From Mucilaginibacter corticis (GTDB taxonomy: Bacteria; Bacteroidota; Bacteroidia; Sphingobacteriales; Sphingobacteriaceae), in the NCBI RefSeq assembly GCF_007558865.1, contig NZ_VLPK01000001.1, positions 620,001-684,000 of the forward strand: DNA of 64,000 bases, written 5' to 3'. Shown here in pieces: positions 17,298-25,931 of the stretch. Each line of letters opens with the position of its first letter. Within the stretch, counting starts at the first letter, position 1. The notes under the pieces are model-generated. The model did no database searches. It was not told the DNA's origin and saw nothing but the letters and a program-made list of their open reading frames with translations. The position numbers and the translations under genes are program-made.

Positions 17298-17427
17298 AAT
17301 AATGGCGTTTCTTAATAGGGTTTTGCGGATGAACTGTCAATTATGACAAAAAATAAAAAAAATCAAACTAATTATTAAACCTTTGCGTTCTAATTGCATC
17401 ACAGAGATGTATAAAACAATTATGACT

Positions 17428-17853
17428 ATGAAAAAAATCTTATCTATCGCTTGTATAGCCCTTGTAGTAGCGGCTTTAGCTTCTTGCAAAAAAACATATG
17501 TAACCAACGTAGTAGCTAATCAAACATGGATCTCAGACCCAATCCAAACAAGTGACTGGACGCAAACTGCGGACGGAAAAGCAGACTCTGTTGATTTAGC
17601 GGTTAACGGGAGTTACAATTTTTTCGATAATAAAAGCGATGCTACATTGGTTTATTTCTCTTTCGTTTCAGGTGTTTATGAGCAAATACCCGAAGTTTAT
17701 AACGGCGTATCTTATAGCTATTTTCACTATTCCGACAATCAGGGAGCACACATCGTATTGTACTCACAGCCTGTTAACGGAGGTACGCCGGTAAAGCCAA
17801 CGTCTTCTGTTAGTGTTAAACTGGTGTTAATACCTTCTGAGCTTCAGAAATAA
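17428..17853 (+). CDS. Hypothetical lipoprotein
   Basis: Started at ATG 17428, the product is 141 residues and begins MKKILSIACIALVVAALASC, a standard signal peptide with lipobox cysteine at 20 followed by KK. The frame reaches back to TTG 17383 and ATG 17407, but those starts would bury the signal. The mature part is rich in Tyr, Val and Ser and looks like a small beta-rich domain (DWTQTADGKADSVDLAVNG, VSVKLVLIPSELQK at the end). I do not recognise the family. It should be attached to the inner or outer membrane. A strong terminator follows 18 bases after the stop. Confidence 0.65.
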   Translation: MKKILSIACIALVVAALASCKKTYVTNVVANQTWISDPIQTSDWTQTADGKADSVDLAVNGSYNFFDNKSDATLVYFSFVSGVYEQIPEVYNGVSYSYFHYSDNQGAHIVLYSQPVNGGTPVKPTSSVSVKLVLIPSELQK

Positions 17854-17871
17854 AAGAAATTATATTTTGGA

Positions 17872-17903
17872 AGAGGCCAGCCTTTCGGCTGGCCTCTTTT
17901 TTT
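17872..17903 (+). terminator. Intrinsic terminator after the lipoprotein gene
   Basis: A perfect 11-base stem AGAGGCCAGCC / GGCTGGCCTCT with a TTTC loop and seven T residues directly after it. Confidence 0.9.
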
Positions 17904-17924
17904 GCCGAATACCAGGAAATAAAA

Positions 17925-17944
17925 AGACGCAAAGTATTGCATCT
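17925..17944 (+). repeat. Degenerate AGACGCAAT-type palindrome
   Basis: AGACGCAAAGTATTGCATCT is an imperfect palindrome; a perfect relative, AGAGACGCAAT-GT-ATTGCGTCTCT, is at 44415. It lies between two terminators. Confidence 0.4.
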
Positions 17945-17961
17945 GTACTTGTTTGGCAACA

Positions 17962-17994
17962 AAAAAGGCCAACCCTAAGGTCAGCCTTTTAAAA
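17962..17994 (-). terminator. Terminator for fabI (minus strand)
   Basis: On the minus strand GGCTGACC-TTAG-GGTTGGCC forms an 8-base stem with two G-U pairs, followed by a T-run. The perfect palindrome CGATAGCTATCG at 18005-18016, just before it, may extend the structure or be another repeat. Confidence 0.6.
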
Positions 17995-18032
17995 AATCCG
18001 ATCCCGATAGCTATCGAGACGAAAATCAAATA

Positions 18033-18845
18033 TTATTTCTCCATCTGCTCAATTACAGCCTGCGTTACCCCGGTAAAAGAGAAACCGCCGTCATGGAAAA
18101 GATTTTGCATGGTAACCATTCTGGTAAGGTCAGAGAATAAGGTAACTACGTAGTCGGCACATTGGTCGGCATCCGCGTTACCCAGCGGGCTCATTTTTTC
18201 GGCATAGTTGATAAAGCCGTCAAAGCCTTTAACGCCCGACCCGGCAGTAGTGCGGGTTGGCGATTGTGATACGGTATTGATCCGCACTTTTTTCTTTGAA
18301 CCATAGAAATATCCAAAGTTACGGGCAATGCTTTCTAATACTGCTTTATTATCGGCCATGTCATTATAATCAGGGAACACACGTTGCGCGGCAATGTAAG
18401 TTAACGCTACTACTGATCCCCATTCGCTGATGGCATCCAGTTTCATAGCGGTTTGCAGCACACGGTGCAGGCTTAACGCCGATATATCAAAACCCTTATG
18501 GGTAAACTCGTAATTGTTTTCGTAATAAGGAATGCTTTTGCGCACGTTAATGCTCATGCCTATCGAGTGCAGAACAAAATCCACCTGTCCGCCAAAATGT
18601 TCCATGGCTTGGGTAAACAGGTTTTCAATATCCGCGGCAACAGTAACGTCGGCAGGGATAACCGGGGCCTGGATCTCTTCGGCCAGTTTATTTATTGTAC
18701 CCATACGCAAAGCGATAGGGGCGTTGGTTAATACAATCTGGGCGCCTTCTGCGTAGCAGTGCTGGGCGGTTTTCCAGGCGATAGAGTTTTCGTCTAATGC
18801 GCCAAAAATTATTCCTTTTTTGCCTTTTAATAAATTATAAGCCAT
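18033..18845 (-). CDS. fabI: Enoyl-[acyl-carrier-protein] reductase (FabI type)
   Basis: A 270-residue cytoplasmic short-chain dehydrogenase of the FabI class, which reduces the double bond of enoyl-ACP with NAD(P)H in the last step of each fatty acid elongation cycle. The N-terminal GKKGIIFGALDENSIAWKTA has the FabI-type nucleotide loop, in which GALDENSIAW replaces the usual GxxxGxG. The catalytic pair has FabI spacing Tyr-x6-Lys in YNDMADNK. The segment VNTVSQSPTRTTAGSGVKGF corresponds to the substrate-binding loop, a variant common in Bacteroidetes. It is monocistronic with its own terminator. Likely essential, and the target class for triclosan-like inhibitors. Confidence 0.9.
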   Translation of the reverse strand: MAYNLLKGKKGIIFGALDENSIAWKTAQHCYAEGAQIVLTNAPIALRMGTINKLAEEIQAPVIPADVTVAADIENLFTQAMEHFGGQVDFVLHSIGMSINVRKSIPYYENNYEFTHKGFDISALSLHRVLQTAMKLDAISEWGSVVALTYIAAQRVFPDYNDMADNKAVLESIARNFGYFYGSKKKVRINTVSQSPTRTTAGSGVKGFDGFINYAEKMSPLGNADADQCADYVVTLFSDLTRMVTMQNLFHDGGFSFTGVTQAVIEQMEK

Positions 18846-19025
18846 GTGTTGATTTTTGTTTATAATGTGGGCAAAGGTATGATTTTATTGAATTACAATT
18901 AAATATAAAAACAGCGGATACCACTGTAAAGCAAGGGCTAATAATTACCTGTCTGCCAATATTATTTATCAAAGAGTTGCCAACACAGCTATGAAATGCT
19001 TTCTTTGGATCACCAATTATTAAAA

Positions 19026-21299
19026 ATGAAAAGATCGTTTACCCTTATAGCCGCGTTAGTGGCCTGTTTTAACTTTGCCCGCGCGCAGGATTATGTTAAA
19101 TATGTAAACACCCTGCAGGGTACCGATTCAAATTACGGCCTTTCGTACGGCAGCACCTATCCTACCATTGGCTTACCATTTGCCGAGCATTTTTATTCGC
19201 CGCAAACCAATAAAAATGGCGAGGGCTGGAAATACCAATATGATGCTCATGAGATCCGCGGGTTTGAGCAGGTACACCAGTGCAGCCCCTGGATGGGCGA
19301 TTACGCGGTATTTTCGTTAATGCCGGTTGAGGGCGAACTAAAAGTTACCGACGACGACCGCGCTGCCGCTTTCAAACACGAAAACGAAATAGCCAAACCA
19401 AGCTATTATAAAGTAAAGTTTGATAACGGCATGGCTGCCGCCGTAACGGTTACTGAACGCGGCGCAAACATGCGTTTCAATTTTACCGGCAAAGCGGACA
19501 ATTATATAGTTTTTGATGGTTACAGGGGCGATTGCCAGCTACAGATCATCCCCGAAGAACGAAAGATAGTTGGTTATGTAACCAACGGCACTTTCATCCC
19601 CAAAGGGTTTAAAAATTATTTTATTATACAATTCAACCAGCCGTTTACCGCGTTTGGTACCTGGCAAAAAGAGAATAACCTGATAACCAAAGGCGAAAAG
19701 ACAAAGAGCGGCAAAGCCATTGGCGCTTACTTGCAATTTAAAAAGGGCGCGGTGGTTGAGTGTAAAATGGCATCATCTTACATCAGCAGTGAGCAGGCGC
19801 AGTTAAATTTTGACAGGGAGTTAAAGCCATTTAAAAGCTTTGAACAAACACAGGCGGCAGCCACAAAAATATGGAACGATATGCTGGGCCGCGTGGCGGT
19901 TGAAGGCGGCACGGAAGATGAAAAGGCGACTTTTTATTCTTGCCTGTTCAGGGCCAACTTATTCTCGCGTAAGTTTTATGACCTGGATAAGGACGGCAAA
20001 CCTTACTACTACAGCCCGTACGACGAAAAGATCCACAACGGCTATATGTACACCGACAATGGTTTTTGGGATACCTTCAGGGCACAATTTCCATTAAGCA
20101 ATATCCTGCATCCAGAAATGGAGGGCCGCTACATGCAAAGTTTGTTGGACGCGCAGCAGCAATACGGTTTCTTCCCTGCATGGTCAAACCCGGGGATGTC
20201 TGGCGTAATGCTGGGCAACCACGCTATTTCATTACTGGCGGATGCCTGGGCGAAAGGTATCCACACGTTCGACCCTAACCAAGCGCTGGCCGCCTACCTG
20301 CACGAGGCTACCAATAAGGGTTTTTGGGGAGGATCAAACGGGCGTGAAGGCTGGAAAGAATATTTCTCCTTAGGTTTTGTGCCTAAAGGCGAGGTGTATG
20401 AGTATGGCGCCAAAACACTGGAATATGCTTATGATGACTTCTGTGCCTATAACCTGGCCAAAATGACCGGCAATACTTTTTATCAGCAGATCTTTGCCCG
20501 CCAGATGTATAACTACAAAAACCTCTACGACCCAGAAGTTGGTTTTATGCGCGGAAAACTGCGTGACGGCAACTGGCTGCCCGATTTTGATCCGATAGAA
20601 TGGGGTGGTCCTTTTACCGAGGGTAACTCGTGGCAATATAGCTGGTCGGTTTTCCAGGATGTGAATGGCTTGGTAAAACTAATGGGCGGCGAAGAGAAAT
20701 TTGCCACCAAACTGGATACCTTTTTCACCACTAACAGCAATGTTAAGGTTGGCACCTACAAACAACAGATCCATGAAATGACCGAGATGCAGTTAGCAAA
20801 AATGGGCCAGTACGCGCATGGCAACGAGCCGGATATGCACGTGCCCTACCTGTACAACTACGTAGGCCAGCCATGGAAAACACAATACCGTGTGCGGCAG
20901 ATCATGGATAAATTATACAATGCCGGCCCTAAAGGCTACCCCGGCGATGAGGACCAGGGGCAAATGTCGTCATGGTACGTCATCAGCGCGCTGGGGCTGT
21001 ACAGCGTGTGCCCCGGTACAGATCAGTACGTAATAGGCAGCCCGGTATTCAATAAAGCTACCGTTAGTTTAGAAAACGGAAAGAAATTTACGGTGATAGC
21101 CAATAACAACAGCAAGGCCAACGTCTACATACAATCAGCCACGCTAAACGGTAAAACGCTTAATGCAAATTATATTACTTATGCGGATATCAATAACGGC
21201 GGCACACTGGTACTGCAAATGGGCGACAAGCCTAACACAAGCAGAGGGATTGGTGTTGAGGCCAGGCCTTTTTCATTATCAGCACAAACGAAACAGTAA
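19026..21299 (+). CDS. Secreted GH92 alpha-mannosidase (first copy)
   Basis: Started at ATG 19026, the product has 757 residues with signal peptide FTLIAALVACFNFARAQ. A start at ATG 18996 would put ten extra residues before it. The mature protein has the two-domain GH92 layout: N-terminal beta-sandwich from DYVKYVNTLQGTDSN and a C-terminal (alpha/alpha)6 domain. The catalytic acid is Glu601 in AHGNEPDMHVPYLYNY and the base Asp643 in GDEDQGQMSSWYV; both are present. GH92 enzymes are calcium-dependent exo-mannosidases, mostly alpha-1,2, acting on mannoproteins or mannan. A second GH92 is at 37036-39324; the two are clearly diverged. Confidence 0.9.
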   Translation: MKRSFTLIAALVACFNFARAQDYVKYVNTLQGTDSNYGLSYGSTYPTIGLPFAEHFYSPQTNKNGEGWKYQYDAHEIRGFEQVHQCSPWMGDYAVFSLMPVEGELKVTDDDRAAAFKHENEIAKPSYYKVKFDNGMAAAVTVTERGANMRFNFTGKADNYIVFDGYRGDCQLQIIPEERKIVGYVTNGTFIPKGFKNYFIIQFNQPFTAFGTWQKENNLITKGEKTKSGKAIGAYLQFKKGAVVECKMASSYISSEQAQLNFDRELKPFKSFEQTQAAATKIWNDMLGRVAVEGGTEDEKATFYSCLFRANLFSRKFYDLDKDGKPYYYSPYDEKIHNGYMYTDNGFWDTFRAQFPLSNILHPEMEGRYMQSLLDAQQQYGFFPAWSNPGMSGVMLGNHAISLLADAWAKGIHTFDPNQALAAYLHEATNKGFWGGSNGREGWKEYFSLGFVPKGEVYEYGAKTLEYAYDDFCAYNLAKMTGNTFYQQIFARQMYNYKNLYDPEVGFMRGKLRDGNWLPDFDPIEWGGPFTEGNSWQYSWSVFQDVNGLVKLMGGEEKFATKLDTFFTTNSNVKVGTYKQQIHEMTEMQLAKMGQYAHGNEPDMHVPYLYNYVGQPWKTQYRVRQIMDKLYNAGPKGYPGDEDQGQMSSWYVISALGLYSVCPGTDQYVIGSPVFNKATVSLENGKKFTVIANNNSKANVYIQSATLNGKTLNANYITYADINNGGTLVLQMGDKPNTSRGIGVEARPFSLSAQTKQ

Positions 21300-21320
21300 A
21301 AATCAGTACCCGGCGCTATT

Positions 21321-21349
21321 GTTCCCCCTTCAGGGGGTTAGGGGGCCTA
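21321..21349 (+). repeat. Single arm of the G/C-run repeat overlapping the recN stop, copy 3
   Basis: GTTCCCCCTTCAGGGGGTTA, continuing GGGGGCCTA. Read on the minus strand this is the sequence that encodes the last residues and the TGA stop codon of recN. No second arm is seen nearby. Confidence 0.6.
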
Positions 21350-23021
21350 GAAGCTCCCTCGCATTTTGCAATGCGCTTTCGCCGGGCTTATCGCCGCTTA
21401 GCATTTTGGCTATTTCTAAAATGCGTTCGCCGTTATCCAGTTGTTTAATGCGGGTGCGGGTAGTGTCGGCCTCGTCATCTTTGTAAACAAAGTAATGACT
21501 CTGGCCCTTGCTGGCAATTTGCGGCAGGTGGGTAATGGTGATCACCTGCAGGTTATTGGCCAGTTGTTCCATGATCTGTCCCACTTTGTTGGCTACCTCG
21601 CCGGATACACCCGTATCGATCTCGTCAAAAATAATGGTAGGCAAGGCCGTGTTTTTAGCGATGAGCGATTTAATGCTCAGCATTAACCGCGACAACTCAC
21701 CACCCGATGCTACTTTGCTCATCTCAGCCAAAGCATGCCCCTTGTTGGCGCTGAAAAGAAAACGAACAGCATCTACACCATTCTCCCCCAAACCCTCTAA
21801 AGGTGTGTTACGTCCTACGGTATGGGCGTTGGTCAATTCAATTTTTAAAGCCGAATTACTCATCCCCATTTCTGCAAGTGTCTGCAGCACTTCGGTTTCA
21901 ATAACGGGAATAGCTTTTATACGGTTGGCGGATAATTGTCCGGCCAATTGTTCAAGCACTTTTTTGTCGGCATCCAGTTGCTGTTGCAGCTTTTCGATCA
22001 CTTCATCGCCAAAAACAGCCTGCTGAATCTTGTCGGATAGTTCGTCCTGTAATTGCAGTAATTCGGCATTGCTGTTTACGCGGTGCTTTTTCTGCAGGTT
22101 ATAGATGGTGCTTAAACGCGTATTCACATCGGCCGCGCGCGGCTCGTCAGTATGGGTACGTTGTTCTATGGCTTCAATTTCGGCGGATATGTCTTTTAGC
22201 TCGATGATGGTGCTGCTCAGGCGTTCTTGTAATTCTTCTATCTGCGGGTTAAACTTAGCCAATGACCCTAATTGTTGCCCCGCCTCGCGTAATTGCGACA
22301 AAGCCGCCGCATCGCTATCTTGTACCAGGTAGTTGGCGCTTAATAAATTACGTTTTATCTCTTCGGCATTGTTTAGCGCGTAAAGCTCCTGCTCCAACTG
22401 CTCCTGCTCATCGGCAGACAGGCCGGCTTTCTCCAGCTCATCATATTGGAACTGGTAATAATCAAGGTCGGCTTTGGCCTTATCGCTTTCTTCGGTTAAT
22501 TGCTGTAGTTTGGCAACAGATTTTTTATAAGCGCGGAATTTAGTTTGATAATCATCCAATAACTCCGGGTGTTTGGCTACCGAATCGACCACCAATAACT
22601 GAAACTCCGGGTCGTTAATTTCCATGGTGGCATGCTGCGAGTGGATATCGATCAGCTTTTCGCCCAATAGCTTCAACGCGTTAAGATTTACCGGGGTATC
22701 GTTCACAAACGAACGCGATTTACCATCGGCAGAGATCTCACGCCTTAGTACAGTTTCGGCTTCGTAGTCCAGGTCGTTATCCTCAAAAAAGTCCTTTAAC
22801 TGAAAATCAGTAATGCGGAAAGTACCCTCAATCACACATTTTTTTTGCTGGTTAAAAAAGTAACGGCTCTCTGCCCGCTGACCCAATATTAAGGATAGCG
22901 CCCCCAGGATAATTGATTTACCCGCGCCGGTTTCGCCGGTGAGGATATTCAGCCCCTTATCAAAACTGATCTCGAGGTTATCAATTAAAGCGTAGTTACT
23001 TATACTGAGTTTTTGAAGCAT
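21330..23021 (-). CDS. recN: DNA repair protein RecN
   Basis: A 563-residue SMC-like ATPase. The N-terminus LSISNYALIDNLEISFDKGL followed by GETGAGKS (Walker A, residues ~30-37) is highly typical of RecN; a coiled-coil-rich middle (many QLE and QLA heptads) precedes the C-terminal signature KVASGGELSRLMLSIK and Walker B PTIIFDEIDTGVSGE. RecN acts in recombinational repair of double-strand breaks, tethering DNA ends. Length is normal for the family (about 550). The last residues LLGPLTP and the stop lie in a palindromic repeat, so the native C-terminus seems to have been changed by repeat insertion. Confidence 0.93.
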   Translation of the reverse strand: MLQKLSISNYALIDNLEISFDKGLNILTGETGAGKSIILGALSLILGQRAESRYFFNQQKKCVIEGTFRITDFQLKDFFEDNDLDYEAETVLRREISADGKSRSFVNDTPVNLNALKLLGEKLIDIHSQHATMEINDPEFQLLVVDSVAKHPELLDDYQTKFRAYKKSVAKLQQLTEESDKAKADLDYYQFQYDELEKAGLSADEQEQLEQELYALNNAEEIKRNLLSANYLVQDSDAAALSQLREAGQQLGSLAKFNPQIEELQERLSSTIIELKDISAEIEAIEQRTHTDEPRAADVNTRLSTIYNLQKKHRVNSNAELLQLQDELSDKIQQAVFGDEVIEKLQQQLDADKKVLEQLAGQLSANRIKAIPVIETEVLQTLAEMGMSNSALKIELTNAHTVGRNTPLEGLGENGVDAVRFLFSANKGHALAEMSKVASGGELSRLMLSIKSLIAKNTALPTIIFDEIDTGVSGEVANKVGQIMEQLANNLQVITITHLPQIASKGQSHYFVYKDDEADTTRTRIKQLDNGERILEIAKMLSGDKPGESALQNARELLGPLTP

Positions 23022-23091
23022 ACAGGTACCAATGGTGTTGGGGCTAAATTACGAAATACACCTTGTTATCGGCACAAAAGTATGGAAAAAC

Positions 23092-23115
23092 AAAAAAGAG
23101 GGTTACCCCTCTTTT
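23092..23115 (-). terminator. Terminator for the BlaR1-like gene
   Basis: AAAAGAGGG-TTAC-CCCTCTTTT, a nine-base stem with A/T flanks, placed between the BlaR1-like stop and the recN start. The T-run on the minus strand suits the BlaR1-like transcript. Confidence 0.65.
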
Positions 23116-23138
23116 AACTAACTCAATAAACTATACTA

Positions 23139-25256
23139 CTATTGCTTTTGCGTATTTGCTGTGCTATCGGTAACTGCTTTTTCTTTATCAGCGTTTTTCG
23201 ATCTTTCTTCAATAATTTGTTTCTGCGCCTTTTTTGCTATTTCGAGAGCCTGCTTCTGCATTTTCACCAATTGTTTTTGCCCTTCGCCCGACTGGTAATA
23301 CTTACCCATCTCTACCGCCTGTTTTTGTATAGCTTCTAATTGCTTTTTGCCTTCGCCGCTCTCGTAATATTTACCCATTGCTTCCCCCATATCTTCGCCA
23401 TATTTCGCCATGGCGTCAAGTTGTTTTTTACCCTCCTCGGTTTCAAAATATTTACCCATAGCTTCTCCAGATTTCTGGATATCTTCTATCTGTTTTTTGA
23501 ACTTGGGGCTCTGGTAATATTTAGACATTTCTTCTGCCTGTTTTTGTAAGTCAGCTAACTGTTTTTTACCTTCAGCGCTGTCATAAATTTTGCCCAGATC
23601 ATCTGCCGACTTATCAACGTCCTCAGAATGTTTTTTAAATTCAGGGCTGTCATAAAACTTCGCCATATCCGCGCCCGATTTAGCCATTTCAGCAATATAT
23701 TTTTGCCATTGGGCATCGGTGGTGAACTTTTTAGCCAAGGCTAATGATTGTTCAACCATCAGTTTTTGTTGCTTTCTAAACTTTTTGCTGTTAAACTGCC
23801 TGGCAAACTCGGCGGATTTCTTTGCCATATCTGCCTGTTGTTTTTTCCATTCAAGGCTGTTAAAGTGTTTTGCCATTTCGCCCTGTTGTTTTTTCATTTG
23901 TTCGCCAAACTCGCGCATTTGTTTGTTAAAGTGCGAGGTGTCGCCAAACAACACTTTCATATTATCCAGGTTGGCATCTTTTAAAAAGTCACTCTTTTCA
24001 TCAGCAGGCAGGTCATTTACCGAGTTATACTCGTTTTTTGTACCATTGTCGTTTTCAATTACGATCTTGTATTTCTTGTGCTTGATGGTGGTATCATTCA
24101 GCTTAGCCTGGCGTTCAGTATCAGGCAAAAACTTAATGCTGATGTGTTTTTTATGTCTTACCGGCGGTACAGGGGCCACCGGCGCGGGTGCTACAGGCGC
24201 AGTAATAGCCGCGGCAACCATGCGGATAGCCGGCGCGTTTTTAATGATCACCTTACCATTTTTGATCTCCGGGTTTAGCCAGGCAATGCTGCTTATGGCG
24301 CAGGTAAGGGCCAGTACCGTAACCAGTACCGGGCGTATATTTACGGTGTGTGTTTTAGTTTTCATGATGCGTTCAATTCGGTTTAATAATTCATACTTTT
24401 TTCCGGTAGCGGCAAGGGCCAGTTGCCACTGGGTTTGTTTATTTTCCTCGAGTTTTAACAGCGCTTGTGCATATATAAACGGACTGCCGGTGACGCGCAC
24501 AACCATATCGTCGCAGCAGTTTTCTCTTTCTTCGTTAATCAACTTATTGATCAGCCTGGCGAAGGGATTAAAAAATAAAAGGATACCGATAACCTGCTGA
24601 ATGAAATTTAACAGGTAATCGTTTCGTTTTATGTGGGCCAGTTCATGAAGCAGTACCGCTTCAATTTCTTCGGTAGTGAGGTAACAGGTTAACGTTACCG
24701 GTAATAATATAATAGGTTTAATAAAGCCGGTTACGCAGGGCACGTCAACCCATTCGCTAAAGGCGGCTTTAACAGTTTGTTTGATATGAATTGTTGCCGA
24801 CAAACGCTTAACCGTTTGCGCAAACCCCGCGTCGCTGATATTTTGGCGGATGCGGTAAATATTGTTCCACGCAAATGTAAGCCGCAGCGTATTAAAAACC
24901 AGGCCAACAACATACAACATGGTTAGGTAAGGCATATAGCCTGATATGGTAAAGTAAAGCTTATTTGCCGGGGCGTCAACATCTTGCATAACCGCAGGCA
25001 GGGCCAAAGGCGGCAGCTTGAGCGCAGTGGTTGATAGCCAGTCGTAATGATCAAGTTCTTTAAACAATGTTACCACAAACCAGCCCAATGTAAAGGTAAG
25101 CGCAGCATAGCTAACCCAATATTTTACCACAGCCGACCTTGCCGGGAAGATCAGCATAAACAAGCGTAATGCTATAAATACTATTAACCCCTGCCACAAC
25201 GAGTGGATAATGGTTATACCTAAAACCTGGCTGATGTTGTATAACAGATTTTGCAT
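23139..25256 (-). CDS. M56 (BlaR1/MecR1-like) membrane metallopeptidase with 23-residue repeats
   Basis: A 705-residue protein. The first ~320 residues hold four or more membrane helices and the M56 zinc site HELAHIKRND (His204-His208), followed by the NEERENCCDDMVV segment common in BlaR1-like proteins. BlaR1/MecR1 sense a signal outside and cleave the partner repressor BlaI, whose gene is next door. There is no penicillin-binding sensor domain. Instead, residues ~462-673 are nine tandem units of about 23 residues with consensus GKYYxSxEGKKQLxxxQKQ plus four more, strongly charged and predicted helical. An earlier segment is rich in Ala, Pro and Val (APVAPAPVAPVPP). What the repeats bind is unknown. 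It ends with a terminator. Confidence 0.85.
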   Translation of the reverse strand: MQNLLYNISQVLGITIIHSLWQGLIVFIALRLFMLIFPARSAVVKYWVSYAALTFTLGWFVVTLFKELDHYDWLSTTALKLPPLALPAVMQDVDAPANKLYFTISGYMPYLTMLYVVGLVFNTLRLTFAWNNIYRIRQNISDAGFAQTVKRLSATIHIKQTVKAAFSEWVDVPCVTGFIKPIILLPVTLTCYLTTEEIEAVLLHELAHIKRNDYLLNFIQQVIGILLFFNPFARLINKLINEERENCCDDMVVRVTGSPFIYAQALLKLEENKQTQWQLALAATGKKYELLNRIERIMKTKTHTVNIRPVLVTVLALTCAISSIAWLNPEIKNGKVIIKNAPAIRMVAAAITAPVAPAPVAPVPPVRHKKHISIKFLPDTERQAKLNDTTIKHKKYKIVIENDNGTKNEYNSVNDLPADEKSDFLKDANLDNMKVLFGDTSHFNKQMREFGEQMKKQQGEMAKHFNSLEWKKQQADMAKKSAEFARQFNSKKFRKQQKLMVEQSLALAKKFTTDAQWQKYIAEMAKSGADMAKFYDSPEFKKHSEDVDKSADDLGKIYDSAEGKKQLADLQKQAEEMSKYYQSPKFKKQIEDIQKSGEAMGKYFETEEGKKQLDAMAKYGEDMGEAMGKYYESGEGKKQLEAIQKQAVEMGKYYQSGEGQKQLVKMQKQALEIAKKAQKQIIEERSKNADKEKAVTDSTANTQKQ

Positions 25257-25322
25257 ATTATTAATGTTTACGGCACTAAGCCTAATCTTAAATCTTTAAT
25301 AACCAATCTTCAACACTAATCC

Positions 25323-25697
25323 CTAATTTTTACTTTCAAACTGCTGCAAATACTTCTTTATCGCGTCGATCTCGTCAGACGATGCGCGGTGTTGGCCCAG
25401 CGCCTGGATCACCAAATCGGCGGTCGAGCCTTTAAATACCGTATCGCGGATCTTGTCCAGCGCGCTGTTCTGCGCCTGCTCACGGCTGATCACCGCGGTA
25501 TACAAATGCGTTTTGGCGTTGGTATCACGTGCCACTAATCCTTTATCAGCCATGATCTGCATCAGTTTAAGCGTGGTGGTATAACCGGCTTCTTTATTTT
25601 TTATCAATTCTTCATGCACGTCGCGCACGGTGCACCGGCCCAGTTTCCAGATCACCTGTAATATTTCCAGCTCGCTTTCTGTCGGTTTTAATTCCAT
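25323..25697 (-). CDS. BlaI/MecI/CopY family transcriptional repressor
   Basis: A 124-residue repressor with the winged-helix domain ESELEILQVIWKLGRCTVRD typical of BlaI/MecI and a short C-terminal dimerisation region. BlaI proteins bind TACA/TGTA dyads and are removed from DNA when the BlaR1 protease cleaves them. It is the promoter-proximal gene of a two-gene operon with the M56 peptidase, 66 bases upstream of it, and a dyad-rich operator precedes it, so it is probably autoregulated. In other Bacteroidetes this pair controls unknown targets rather than only beta-lactamase; no beta-lactamase gene is in the window. Confidence 0.9.
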   Translation of the reverse strand: MELKPTESELEILQVIWKLGRCTVRDVHEELIKNKEAGYTTTLKLMQIMADKGLVARDTNAKTHLYTAVISREQAQNSALDKIRDTVFKGSTADLVIQALGQHRASSDEIDAIKKYLQQFESKN

Positions 25698-25710
25698 CTT
25701 TTTCCTTTAC

Positions 25711-25750
25711 TACGAATATCTTCGTACAAAGATGTACGATAGTTTTCGTA
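25711..25750 (-). promoter_or_regulatory. Composite BlaI-type operator overlapping the blaI-like promoter
   Basis: Three overlapping dyads lie 14-53 bases upstream of the start: TACGAATATCTTCGTA (25711-25726), TACAAAGATGTA (25725-25736, a perfect TACA-N4-TGTA BlaI half-site pair) and TACGATAGTTTTCGTA (25735-25750, five-base arms). On the minus strand a CATCTTTG motif resembling a -7 element falls within the central dyad. Confidence 0.7.
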
Positions 25751-25931
25751 TATGCAAGAGTTGTGTTAATTTTTTTTTTTAAAGTTGTTAATCAGCTTGA
25801 TGCAGATAAGAGATTGAAAAAGCAAAAATGTTACAGTGATATCTAAAAGTCTCTCATCTAAGAATTAAATCTCCTGCGAACTTATTTTATAAAAATGGGT
25901 TATCTTTATTCATAACCTGCTTATAAACCAA

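Noticed and set aside
23719..24600. A long plus-strand frame of 293 codons opposite the M56 gene
   Set aside because: It mirrors the Lys/Gln-rich repeat region of the real gene, giving Phe/Leu/Cys-rich nonsense; the minus-strand gene explains the DNA.
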